The notes under the pieces: model-generated
Databases searched by the model: none
What the model was told of the DNA's origin: nothing
What the model saw: the letters and a program-made list of their open reading frames with translations, nothing else
In this document: piece after piece, positions 34,890 through 42,984 of the stretch
How positions within the stretch are numbered: the stretch's first letter is position 1
How the letters are laid out: each line of letters starts with the position of its first letter
Program-made: the position numbers and the translations under genes
Source of the DNA: Candidatus Bathyarchaeia archaeon
Lineage (GTDB): Archaea > Thermoproteota > Bathyarchaeia > Bathyarchaeales > Bathycorpusculaceae
DNA length: 64,000 nucleotides
Assembly (NCBI GenBank): GCA_038880555.1
Contig: JAVZRN010000002.1
Location: 62,001 to 126,000 of the forward strand
Direction: 5' to 3'

Positions 34890-34905
34890 TATAGTTGTAA
34901 CTATA
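34890..34905. promoter_or_regulatory. 16-bp palindromic operator candidate before the ECF transporter gene
   Basis: TATAGTT and AACTATA flank the dinucleotide GT, a perfect 7-base inverted repeat. It lies 17 bases before the ATG at 34923, in the 67-base gap after the winged-helix fusion gene, and overlaps the region where an archaeal transcript would start (a TATA-like CTTAAAATA is at 34880-34888). A winged-helix dimer is the natural ligand; that is inference. Confidence 0.5.
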
Positions 34906-34922
34906 ATAAAAAGGTTCACAAA

Positions 34923-35675
34923 ATGTCCCTAAAGTCTGCCGCAGACTTGACAAGACGGTTAAGCATTACTGGCATTTTTACAGCCCTTGTCTGTATAGCG
35001 ACAATAAGTTTCACTGTTTATGTACCCAGCACCAAAGGCTATTTTAACATAGGGGAAACAATGGTTTACACATCAGCCTTGCTTTTCGGCCCCTACGTAG
35101 GAGCCGTTGCTGGTGGTGTTGGTTCTATGCTTGCAGATGTTTTCCTCGGTTATTATTATTATGCACCTGCAACTTTGGTGATTAAAGCCTTTGAAGGTTT
35201 TCTCGTCGGTTTCCTCAGCCGAAAAGGGCGAGTTTTTGTTAGGTCTTACACCAAACGTGAATGGAGAATTTTCACGATTGAAATGGGGATACTCGTAGGA
35301 ACACTTATCAGCCTTATTGGTTATCTCTATTACAGCGGTCTTGTTGAATTATACTCTGGCATAGTTTCCACAGAAAATCCGGCATCAACATTTTTCATTC
35401 CAGTTGAGTTTTGGTTTGGAATAGGCGTCCTCACAGTTGCCCTAATAGCAGTTTTATCCTTAATATCTGAATCCGAATTCAGTTTAGCGATAGTTTCATG
35501 CATCTTTGGAGGGTTGTTGATGGTTTTTGGTTACTTCCTCTACGAGCAACTTTTCCTCGGAGTGTTTGCCTTCGCCGAAGTCCCCATAAACATTGGGCAA
35601 ATGACTGTTGGCGTAATTGTTGCAGCTCCCATTGTTCGAATTGTAAAGCAAGCCTTGCCACAACTTAAAAGCTAA
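34923..35675 (+). CDS. ECF transporter S component (vitamin/cofactor uptake), substrate unknown
   Basis: The 250-residue protein has about six membrane helices and the S-component core pattern GYFNIGETMVYTSALLFGPYVGAVAGGVGSMLADVFLGYYYYAPATLVIKAFEGFLVGF near residues 39-98. S components bind a vitamin or precursor and dock on a shared EcfA/EcfT energising module; no such module is in the window, so it must be encoded elsewhere. The substrate cannot be read from sequence. The neighbouring PLP-enzyme-like regulator and AIR-synthase-like gene suggest a cofactor or amino-acid-derived compound. Confidence 0.82.
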   Translation: MSLKSAADLTRRLSITGIFTALVCIATISFTVYVPSTKGYFNIGETMVYTSALLFGPYVGAVAGGVGSMLADVFLGYYYYAPATLVIKAFEGFLVGFLSRKGRVFVRSYTKREWRIFTIEMGILVGTLISLIGYLYYSGLVELYSGIVSTENPASTFFIPVEFWFGIGVLTVALIAVLSLISESEFSLAIVSCIFGGLLMVFGYFLYEQLFLGVFAFAEVPINIGQMTVGVIVAAPIVRIVKQALPQLKS

Positions 35676-35706
35676 AAATGCTGAAATATCCGTTGAGGCA
35701 TTAAAA

Positions 35707-36732
35707 TTGAAACTGCCATTTGGAAAGGTTCCCATTGAAATACTGAAAGAGGTTGTCTTCAAAAATCTGGGGTTTAAACGCAGGGAGGTTGTCCTCGGGC
35801 CTTCAGCAGGTTTTGATGGCGCGGTTATCGATTTGAACGGAAAATCCCTAATAGCTTCGATGGATCCAATTACTGGCGCTGTTGAGCGCATTGGCTGGCT
35901 TGCGGTGAACATCAACGCGAATGATGTTGCCACCTTCGGTGTGGAACCAGCGTTTTTCCTTTCATGCATACTCCTTCCAGAAAATGCCGATCGAAAAATC
36001 ATCGAGGTTATCTGTTCGCAGATGGATGCCGCTGCAAGAGATTTGAAGATAGCAATTATTGGTGGACACTGCGAGATAACGCCTGGACTTGCCAATCCAG
36101 TTGTTATAGGATGTGCCCTTGGAATCGCGGAGAAAGGGTGTTACGTCACTGCTGGTGGAGCCAAGCCAGGAGACAAACTTATTTTGACAAAAAGTGCTGG
36201 CATGGAAGGAACAGCCATACTTGCAACTGAACACTATAATAGGCTTCTAAATATGGGCGCCGATGATAAGCTGTTAAAGTCTGCACAGAAGTTTTTTGAG
36301 AGAATAAGCGTTGTTAAAGATGGCATTGCAGCCTTCAAAACAGGTGGAGTAGATGCAATGCACGACCCAACAGAAGGCGGTGTCCTCGGAGGCATTCATG
36401 AAATGGCAGATGCCTCAAACTTGGGCGTTAAAATTTTCGAAGAGAAAATTCCAGTGGCAAAGGAAACCGCGGAAATCTGTAGGCTTTTGGGGATAGATCC
36501 ATTACAACTGATAAGCTCCGGAGCCATGCTTATCGCGGCAAAACCAGAATACACGGAATACATAATCGAAAAATTGAAAGAGGAGAAAATTGAGGCTTCT
36601 GTAATTGGCGAGTTCTTAGGCGATCCAAAAGCGCGTGTAATGGTTCGGAAAGATAAACGTGAAACAAGTCTCCTACGTCCGGAATGTGACCATTTATGGA
36701 TGGCATTAACAACGCATAAAAGGGTCTCATAA
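35707..36732 (+). CDS. AIR synthase-related protein (PurM/HypE/ThiL superfamily)
   Basis: The 341-residue protein has the superfamily features: an N-terminal Asp-containing ATP-binding region (FDGAVIDLNGKSLIASMDPITGAVERIGWLAVNINANDVATFGVEPAFFL), GGHCEITPGL and the C-terminal MHDPTEGGVLGGIHEMADAS. It lacks HypE's C-terminal Cys (it ends HKRVS), so it is not a cyanide-ligand maturase. Its reaction is unknown; relatives phosphorylate thiamine phosphate or amidine precursors. It starts at TTG 35707, 31 bases after the ECF gene, on the same strand. Confidence 0.78.
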   Translation: MKLPFGKVPIEILKEVVFKNLGFKRREVVLGPSAGFDGAVIDLNGKSLIASMDPITGAVERIGWLAVNINANDVATFGVEPAFFLSCILLPENADRKIIEVICSQMDAAARDLKIAIIGGHCEITPGLANPVVIGCALGIAEKGCYVTAGGAKPGDKLILTKSAGMEGTAILATEHYNRLLNMGADDKLLKSAQKFFERISVVKDGIAAFKTGGVDAMHDPTEGGVLGGIHEMADASNLGVKIFEEKIPVAKETAEICRLLGIDPLQLISSGAMLIAAKPEYTEYIIEKLKEEKIEASVIGEFLGDPKARVMVRKDKRETSLLRPECDHLWMALTTHKRVS

Positions 36733-36748
36733 CGGTAAATGTTGCATG

Positions 36749-37783
36749 CTAACGTTTTTTCAAGAAGAATTTTACGCCCCGCCACTTATCCCTAACTATT
36801 TCAAGGTTACCAGCAACATTTCCATGAATCGAGTAGAAAATGTAGCAGAGATAGGTGCATCTTTCACATTCACTATACTTTCTGCGGAGGGCTTCAAACC
36901 TCTCACTTTTCCAAAGGTTGGGCAGATCGAAAATCGAGGCAACCGGTTCATGAAGGTGGCAACCAGCAACTTCACCTCGATGATTTATTACAAAGAAATT
37001 CTGAAGCGCACGGCACCTCCAAATTCTCTTATTCTCAAGATAAAGGTGCTTAACAGCCTCCAAAACTTTCGTTGTGATTAAAACATTGTCGTCTTCTCGC
37101 TTCATTTCTAGAAGTGAGTCGCAAACCTTTATCATGGCATCCCTATCCCTTATTAGAAAATGGTCTTCAGCCTTACCTATCTTGAAAAGGGAGTTTGAAC
37201 ATTCCGCCGCATCATAAGAGTATAGGGAATACCATACTGGGATACCTCTGTCTAGGAAGTATTTGGTGAAGTCAACAATCTCGTAAAGATTAGCCTGCGA
37301 AATGGTTGGAGTTACACTTACGTTGATGCCTTCTTTATGGAGCTTTTCAACAGCTTCCATAGCCCTTTTCCATGCGCCTTTAACGCCTCTTATGTGGTCG
37401 TTTTTTCCCGGGTTTAGGCTGTCTATTGAAATTGCTACAAAATTTGCGTGTCGTAAAGCGTCAATTTTTTCAGCTGCCATACTGCCGTTATCATAAACTG
37501 TTGTGAAAAAGTAACGTGATGCATATTCAATTATTTCATTGATGTCTGCTCTCAAGAGTGGATTGCCGCCAGATATTAAAACTTCAACAACGCCTAGTTT
37601 CCGAAGGATATCTAAACCCTGTTTAATCTCCTCAGTTGACAGTTCCTCATCATCTTGTTCTCGCCAGACATTGCATCCAGCACAACGGTAATTGCATTTC
37701 CTTGTAACCATCCATTGGACATGGTAGGGTCTGTTTGGAGCTAAAACCCGCGATACAATGCCTAAGGCTTTCCTAATTGACAT
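36749..37783 (-). CDS. Radical SAM protein with C-terminal cysteine cluster
   Basis: The 344-residue protein has the radical SAM motif CNYRCAGC (Cys30, Cys34, Cys37), SGGNPLLR for SAM binding and a SPASM-like set near the end: CRALQ, GCHLH, ECERCTYLC. The layout resembles HpnH-type and related archaeal radical SAM enzymes, which act on lipids or peptides; the substrate is not evident. It converges on the AIR-synthase-like gene (16 bases apart) and is upstream of glycosyltransferases. Confidence 0.8.
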   Translation of the reverse strand: MSIRKALGIVSRVLAPNRPYHVQWMVTRKCNYRCAGCNVWREQDDEELSTEEIKQGLDILRKLGVVEVLISGGNPLLRADINEIIEYASRYFFTTVYDNGSMAAEKIDALRHANFVAISIDSLNPGKNDHIRGVKGAWKRAMEAVEKLHKEGINVSVTPTISQANLYEIVDFTKYFLDRGIPVWYSLYSYDAAECSNSLFKIGKAEDHFLIRDRDAMIKVCDSLLEMKREDDNVLITTKVLEAVKHLYLENKRIWRCRALQNFFVINHRGEVAGCHLHEPVASIFDLPNLWKSERFEALRRKYSECERCTYLCYIFYSIHGNVAGNLEIVRDKWRGVKFFLKKR

Positions 37784-37958
37784 CTAAGGCACCGCTTGAA
37801 CCCGCACGATCATTTTATCATCAATACCTTTCGGTTTGAGATATAAAACTGTTAATGGCACGAATGAAACTTTAAAACTTGAAGGAGCTATAAATCCTTT
37901 TAATCTCTTAGGCTACCAATTTGGAATAATTGTTACGCACAGTGAGATGGTGTAGCTG

Positions 37959-38699
37959 GTGACTATCCAGAAAGTGGACGTTGTGGTGCTCACCAAAAAC
38001 AGCGAAAGAGTTCTAGAAAAATGTCTAAACTCAATTTATAGGAACATTCCAGTGAACCGCTTAATAATAGTTGATGGATACTCAACCGACAATACTTTGA
38101 GGATTGTTGAAAAGTTTAGAGAGAAATGTGAGAATGTGGTTCTGTTAATGGACAATGGGACGCGAGGGAGTGCAAGAATGAAGGGCATAAACGAAACAGA
38201 AACAGACTGGTTCGTCTTTGTAGACAGTGACGTCGTATTATGCAATAAATGGTTTGAAAAGGCCAAAAGTCTTGTAAGAGAAGACGTTGGAGGGGTCTGG
38301 GGTATAGAGATATGGGAAGGCATCAAAAACCCAATTGTACTGAAGCTATTTCTGAAAATAACTAGGAAAATTTTCGATTTGAGGGGAGGAACCCACGATC
38401 TGCTCGTACGACGAGACATAATAAAGGACATAAACATACCAAGAAATTTACACGTTTTTGAAGATGCTTTCATTAAAGAATGGATTGAGAAAAAAGGCTA
38501 TAAACTGGTCGCAGCCTATGACCCATACTGCATACATTACAGACCACCAGAAGCTTGGACGATAGATGGAAGCATCCGCATACTTATTGAGAACCTGCGC
38601 TTCGGAGAACTTCGTAGGCTTCCAAAATTATGCATGGCATACGCGTTTTACACAGTTTATGTCTTGTACAGAAGTTTATTTAAAAAGATTAAAAGCTAG
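37959..38699 (+). CDS. Glycosyltransferase family 2
   Basis: The 246-residue protein has the GT-A start VVVLTKNSERVLEKCLNSIYRN, DGYSTDNT and the metal-binding DSD in FVDSDVVL. It transfers a sugar from a nucleotide or lipid carrier, probably in cell-surface glycan or N-glycan synthesis. It starts at GTG 37959 with GGTG about 6 bases upstream. It has no processive QxxRW motif and no clear membrane helix. A 175-base gap before it contains a TATA-like CTATAAATC. Confidence 0.83.
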   Translation: MTIQKVDVVVLTKNSERVLEKCLNSIYRNIPVNRLIIVDGYSTDNTLRIVEKFREKCENVVLLMDNGTRGSARMKGINETETDWFVFVDSDVVLCNKWFEKAKSLVREDVGGVWGIEIWEGIKNPIVLKLFLKITRKIFDLRGGTHDLLVRRDIIKDINIPRNLHVFEDAFIKEWIEKKGYKLVAAYDPYCIHYRPPEAWTIDGSIRILIENLRFGELRRLPKLCMAYAFYTVYVLYRSLFKKIKS

Positions 38700-38709
38700 A
38701 CAGCTGTTC

Positions 38710-39420
38710 CTATGGGTATTCTCTCGTGTACCGTGAAAGCAAAGCTTTCTTTGTTAATATATAAAAAGAACCAATAATAAACCATAGTAGAGAAACTTTC
38801 AGATAACCATTTTTCTCAAATCTCCTCATTGAAACGTACCCCTTTGCGTTGCGGACGAATTTCATTTTTCCATATTTCCTCAGCTTTAAGGACATATCCA
38901 CATCTTCACCACATGCATTTTTATCTGTGAAGCCTCCAACCTTTTCAAAGGCGTCCCTTTTAATCGCAACAGCTGTCCCTAATTTTCCAAAACATGGGAT
39001 TTTTGCTTTCCTCAAAATTAGATTTGATAATTCCTCTTTGCCGTATGCTAGCCATGCTTTCAATTTTCCTTCTTTAGGAAGCAAATCTCCATACGCGGCC
39101 ACAACTTTGTCTTCATTTAGATATGGCAGAACTGCATCAATCCAGTTTGGAAGGAGAGTTATATCGGCATCTACGAAGAGGAGGATGTCTCCCCGTGCTT
39201 CTTTCGCTCCGATGTTTCTTCCAGCGGGTATTATGCAGTTTTGAATTAATACTTTGTCCGCGTATTTTCTAGCTATGTCTACAGTTTTATCTTTCGAATG
39301 TGAATCAACAACTATTATTTCTTTGCTAGTGTATGTCTGATTCTTAAGAGACTTTAGGCAGTCTTCTATGTAACGCTCCTCATTAAGGGTTGTTACTATT
39401 ATTGAAACTAATTTTGACAT
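38710..39420 (-). CDS. Glycosyltransferase family 2
   Basis: The 236-residue protein begins VSIIVTTLNEERYIEDCLKSLKNQTYTSKEIIVVDSHSKDKT, then NIGAKEARGDILLFVDADITLLPNW with the DAD metal motif, and CGEDVDMSLKLRKYG with the catalytic acidic residue. A C-terminal hydrophobic stretch (VSLLWFIIGSFYILTK) may anchor it to the membrane. It converges on the other GT2 gene with 10 bases between stops. The sugar is unknown. Confidence 0.83.
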   Translation of the reverse strand: MSKLVSIIVTTLNEERYIEDCLKSLKNQTYTSKEIIVVDSHSKDKTVDIARKYADKVLIQNCIIPAGRNIGAKEARGDILLFVDADITLLPNWIDAVLPYLNEDKVVAAYGDLLPKEGKLKAWLAYGKEELSNLILRKAKIPCFGKLGTAVAIKRDAFEKVGGFTDKNACGEDVDMSLKLRKYGKMKFVRNAKGYVSMRRFEKNGYLKVSLLWFIIGSFYILTKKALLSRYTREYP

Positions 39421-39552
39421 GACGGCTCCGTTTTCTGGCTTAGGTAATGGCTTTATTCTCTCTACCTAGTTAAAAATTTTCATGAAGGGTTGGGGAAAAC
39501 CTAAATTGTATGTTTGCAGATGGTGTTTAACAAGTTGTTGGGTTGATGGTTT

Positions 39553-39927
39553 ATGGCGGAAGAGGAAGACCCGGTTAAGTTGCATAAGGATGGAAACACG
39601 TTATACGAGACTGGCAAGTATGAGGAGGCTAAAGAAAAGTTTCTGAAGGCTTCTGAGCTATACAAGGGGAAGAACAACTTCTTTGACGCCACATATGCCC
39701 TCTTCAAGGCTGGCGAATGCGCTTTCATGCTGAAGGATTATGCCGGAGCCGCTGAGTATTTCCTTAAGTCTGCTGAGCTTTCCTTCCAAAAGGGCTTTGA
39801 CAGGTTTGGTGTCAGCGCATTGGAGTATGCAAGAGACTGCTATAGAGCCTTAGGCGAAAACGAGAAAGTTACGGAGACTGAGAAAAGGATAAAAGAGATT
39901 AAAGCGAAGCTCGAAGAGTCCTTCTAG
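39553..39927 (+). CDS. TPR-repeat protein
   Basis: The 124-residue protein consists of about three tetratricopeptide repeats: KLHKDGNTLYETGKYEEAKEKFLKASELY, ATYALFKAGECAFMLKDYAGAAEYFLKSAELS, then EYARDCYRALGENEKVTETEKRIKEI. TPR proteins mediate protein-protein contacts. There is no signal peptide or membrane helix. The partner is unknown; the next gene is DNA ligase, 97 bases downstream. Confidence 0.78.
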   Translation: MAEEEDPVKLHKDGNTLYETGKYEEAKEKFLKASELYKGKNNFFDATYALFKAGECAFMLKDYAGAAEYFLKSAELSFQKGFDRFGVSALEYARDCYRALGENEKVTETEKRIKEIKAKLEESF

Positions 39928-40024
39928 AAACTGTTGCATTCCTCCTTTTTATTCTATCTATGCCAAAATAAACGATTTTAATTTCCTTGCGTCATTTTAA
40001 CATGGCAGAGTAAAGTGTGTTATT

Positions 40025-41728
40025 ATGCCTACACTCTTTAGGGCTCTGGCGGAATTATGTGAGAGACTTGAGGGAATGAGCCGGCGGGTTCCAGCCATAA
40101 ATCTTGTAGCGGATTTTCTGAAAAGCCTTGAGCCAGATGAGATTGAGCCAGCAGTTTCAATGATTTTGGGGAGACCTTTTCCAAAATGGAGTCAGCAAAC
40201 TCTTGATGTGAGTTGGGCAACTTTAAGCGAGATTATTAAGCGTATAACTGGGGTTGAGTGGAAAGTTTTCCTTGAAGCCTTTAACAAGACTGGGGATGTG
40301 GGTTCTGCTGCAAAGATTGTCTTTGAAAGCTGTAAGGTCAGGCGGCAGGCAGTGCTCCTTGAAAAACCTTTAACGATATTGGAGGTTAGGCGGAGTTTTG
40401 AGGCTATAGCTGAAACCGTTGGATATGGCTCTAAAGAGAAGAAAGAGCGCCTAGTCGAGGCTCTGTTTAGTTTGGCTTCCCCCATTGAGGCAAAGTATCT
40501 GGTTAAAATATTCATTGGCGAGATGCGAACCGGCTTTCATGAAGGATTGATGGAACAAGCAGTTTCAAAGGCTTTTCAGATACCGCTTGAAGCCGTTAAA
40601 AAGGCTGGAATGGCGCTTGGGGATATCTGCACTGTGGCGGCGTTAATTAAGACTGAAGGGAGGGAAGCGCTTTCAAAAATTAGCTTTCAAGTTTTTAGGC
40701 CCGTTAAGCTTATGCTGGCTCAAATGGCTAATGACGTGGCTGAAGCTTTAAAAGAGCATGGCGGACGAACAGCCTTTGAGCATAAACTTGACGGTGCTCG
40801 GGTTCAAATTCATAAGTGCGGTGATGACGTGCGAATTTTCAGCCGTAGATTAACAGACGTCACCCAAAGTTTGCCAGAAATAGCCGACATTGTAAAAAGG
40901 GAGGTTAAAGCCCGTGAAGCCATTATGGAGGGCGAGGTAATAGCCATAGATAATAAAGGGCACCCGATTCCTTTCCAGCACCTTATGCGGAGGTTTAAGA
41001 GGGTTCATGAAATAGAAGATGTGGCTGAAACAATCCCGGTTAGGCTTTACCTCTTTGACGTTTTATACTTGAACGGTGAAAGCCTAATTTCGCTGCCCTA
41101 TCTTCAGCGGAGACAAATGTTGGCTGAAAATGCCGGAGGAATACCATTGACAAAGCAGATAATTACAGACGATGTCCAGGAGGCAGAGCAATTCCTTAAA
41201 GAAGCTATCGACTGTGGGCATGAGGGGCTTATGGCTAAGAGGTTAAACAGCGAATACACGCCTGGAATTCGTGGAAAACATTGGTTGAAGATAAAGCCAA
41301 TTCTTGAACCATTAGACTTGGTTATTGTCGCCACCGAATATGGTTATGGACGGAGACGCGAGTGGCTTTCAGACTATTATCTGGCGGCCCGTGACGCTGA
41401 AACTGGCGAATTTTTAATTGTTGGCAAAACCTTCAAGGGATTAACGGACTCCGAAATCATCGAGATGACAAGACGCCTAAAAGAGCTAGCCATAAAAGAG
41501 GAGTACCGCAGGGTCGACGTCACTCCAAAAATTGTTGTGGAGGTAGCCTATAACGAAATTCAGAAAAGCCCAAAATACAAGTGCGGCATGGCACTGCGGT
41601 TTGCACGGATAACCCGCATAAGGGATGATAAAAACCCAGAGGAAGCCGACACCATACAGAAGGTTAGGGAAATCTACCAAAAACAATTTTTGAAAAAGGG
41701 TAATATAAGGCTAGAAGACAGCATTTAA
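40025..41728 (+). CDS. lig: ATP-dependent DNA ligase
   Basis: The 567-residue enzyme seals nicks in replication and repair. It has an N-terminal DNA-binding domain (1-220), the adenylation domain with the active-site Lys in EHKLDGARVQIHK, EGEVIAID, EGLMAKR and WLKIKP, and a C-terminal OB-fold domain. Length and motif order match archaeal ligases. Its stop overlaps the first codons of the E1-like open frame, though that gene more likely starts at 41764. Confidence 0.94.
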   Translation: MPTLFRALAELCERLEGMSRRVPAINLVADFLKSLEPDEIEPAVSMILGRPFPKWSQQTLDVSWATLSEIIKRITGVEWKVFLEAFNKTGDVGSAAKIVFESCKVRRQAVLLEKPLTILEVRRSFEAIAETVGYGSKEKKERLVEALFSLASPIEAKYLVKIFIGEMRTGFHEGLMEQAVSKAFQIPLEAVKKAGMALGDICTVAALIKTEGREALSKISFQVFRPVKLMLAQMANDVAEALKEHGGRTAFEHKLDGARVQIHKCGDDVRIFSRRLTDVTQSLPEIADIVKREVKAREAIMEGEVIAIDNKGHPIPFQHLMRRFKRVHEIEDVAETIPVRLYLFDVLYLNGESLISLPYLQRRQMLAENAGGIPLTKQIITDDVQEAEQFLKEAIDCGHEGLMAKRLNSEYTPGIRGKHWLKIKPILEPLDLVIVATEYGYGRRREWLSDYYLAARDAETGEFLIVGKTFKGLTDSEIIEMTRRLKELAIKEEYRRVDVTPKIVVEVAYNEIQKSPKYKCGMALRFARITRIRDDKNPEEADTIQKVREIYQKQFLKKGNIRLEDSI

Positions 41729-41763
41729 TGTGCCGTTCCCCACGTCATCAAGGAAGATTTGAA

Positions 41764-42810
41764 ATGACAAAGACACGAAAACCTAGCATTTCATACGATG
41801 AATTTTACAGTCGACAACTTGTTATGAAGGAGCTTGGACGTGAAGGACAGGAGAAGCTTGCAAGGGCAAGGGTTGCTGTTGTTGGGCTCGGCGGACTTGG
41901 CACGGTTGCATCACTTTATTTGACACTTGCTGGTGTTGGCTACCTACGCCTAATAGACCAAGACACAGTGGAGCCACACAATCTCCACAGACAAGTCTTG
42001 TACACGCCAGAAGATCTGCGATATCCAAAGGCTGAGGTTTCTGCAAAGAAGCTCATGGAGATAAACCCCTTCGTTAAGGTCGAAGCTGTTCCAGAGAACT
42101 TGAACGTGGACAATACCGAAAAACTGTTGAAAGGCGTGGACTGTGTTGTTGACGGCTTGGATAATATGCGCACCCGCTATATCGTTAATCGAACTTGCAT
42201 AAAGCTTAAGATCCCATATGTTTTTGGAGCTGCCATAGGCGTAGAGGGCAACCTTTCAGTTTTCGCCCCGCCCGAAACCCCATGCCTAGAATGCGTCTTG
42301 CCAAACATTGATGATAGAAACCTACTAACATGCGATGTTAGGGGAGTTTTGGGCGCAACTCCGGGAATCATTGGAACAATTGAGGCTATGGAAACAATAA
42401 AACTGCTAGCTGGAATTGGAACACCATTAAAAGGTAAGCTTATGGTATGCGACTTCAGCGACATGTACTTCACCACAATAAACATATACAAAAGGGAAAA
42501 CTGCCCAGCATGCCGAGGAGAAGTCGCCGCCCAAAAACCACGGGAAAAGCTTGTATGGCTATGCGGAAGAAAAACAGCCAACATAAACCCCGAAAAACCA
42601 ACAAAACTAAACCTCGAAACCATCCACACCAAAATAGAGCAAAACTTCAAAGTGCGTGTAAAATCTTCAATGGCCATAGTCTTCACACACAAAAACTACG
42701 AGATAACGCTGTTTAACGGCGGACGCATGCTAATAAAAAACGTAGACAATGAAGAAAAAGCCCTAAAAATCTATAAAGAAATAGCCCAAAAAATAGGGTT
42801 AAACCAATAA
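41764..42810 (+). CDS. E1-like adenylyltransferase (ThiF/MoeB/UbaA family) with extra C-terminal domain
   Basis: The 348-residue protein has the E1 nucleotide-binding motif VVGLGGLGTVASLYLTLAG, R-rich IDQDTVEPHNLHRQVLY, zinc cysteines CLEC and CPAC, and the catalytic Cys region LLTCDVRGVLGATPGIIG. It would adenylate the C-terminal Gly of ubiquitin-like small modifier proteins or of sulfur carriers for molybdopterin and tRNA thiolation. After the zinc site, about 90 residues (LETIHTKIEQNF ... GGRMLIKNVDNEEKALKIYKEI) form an extra domain absent from standard MoeB/ThiF. ATG 41764 is preferred to 41728. Confidence 0.87.
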   Translation: MTKTRKPSISYDEFYSRQLVMKELGREGQEKLARARVAVVGLGGLGTVASLYLTLAGVGYLRLIDQDTVEPHNLHRQVLYTPEDLRYPKAEVSAKKLMEINPFVKVEAVPENLNVDNTEKLLKGVDCVVDGLDNMRTRYIVNRTCIKLKIPYVFGAAIGVEGNLSVFAPPETPCLECVLPNIDDRNLLTCDVRGVLGATPGIIGTIEAMETIKLLAGIGTPLKGKLMVCDFSDMYFTTINIYKRENCPACRGEVAAQKPREKLVWLCGRKTANINPEKPTKLNLETIHTKIEQNFKVRVKSSMAIVFTHKNYEITLFNGGRMLIKNVDNEEKALKIYKEIAQKIGLNQ

Positions 42811-42851
42811 AACCTTTATTACACACTTAACAAAGCTTTAATTGAAAGCGT

Positions 42852-42924
42852 GCCGGGGTGGCCGAACGGTTCAGGCGGCTGCCTGCAGAGCAGCTATATG
42901 TGGGTTCAACTCCCACCCCCGGCT
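42852..42924 (+). tRNA. tRNA-Cys (GCA)
   Basis: A 73-base cloverleaf: acceptor arms GCCGGGG and CCCCGGC; a 3-bp D stem; anticodon stem GCTGC/GCAGC with loop CTGCAGA, giving anticodon GCA at 42885-42887; T arm GTGGG/CCCAC with loop TTCAACT. The discriminator is T, as expected for tRNA-Cys. No CCA is encoded and there is no intron. A TATA-like CTTTATTA lies about 30 bases upstream. Confidence 0.95.
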
Positions 42925-42984
42925 CTATTGGGCGAATCCGACTTTCAATAAATTGGTTATAACTTAAAGAAAGGAGGTTGGGAG

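Noticed and set aside
39480-39600. Short Cys/Trp-rich frame (MKGWGKPKLYVCRWC) before the TPR gene
   Set aside because: It runs into the TPR gene in another frame with no ribosome-binding site; probably chance.
42177-42692. 171-codon minus-strand frame opposite the E1-like gene
   Set aside because: Antisense to a gene with clear catalytic motifs; the product is not protein-like.
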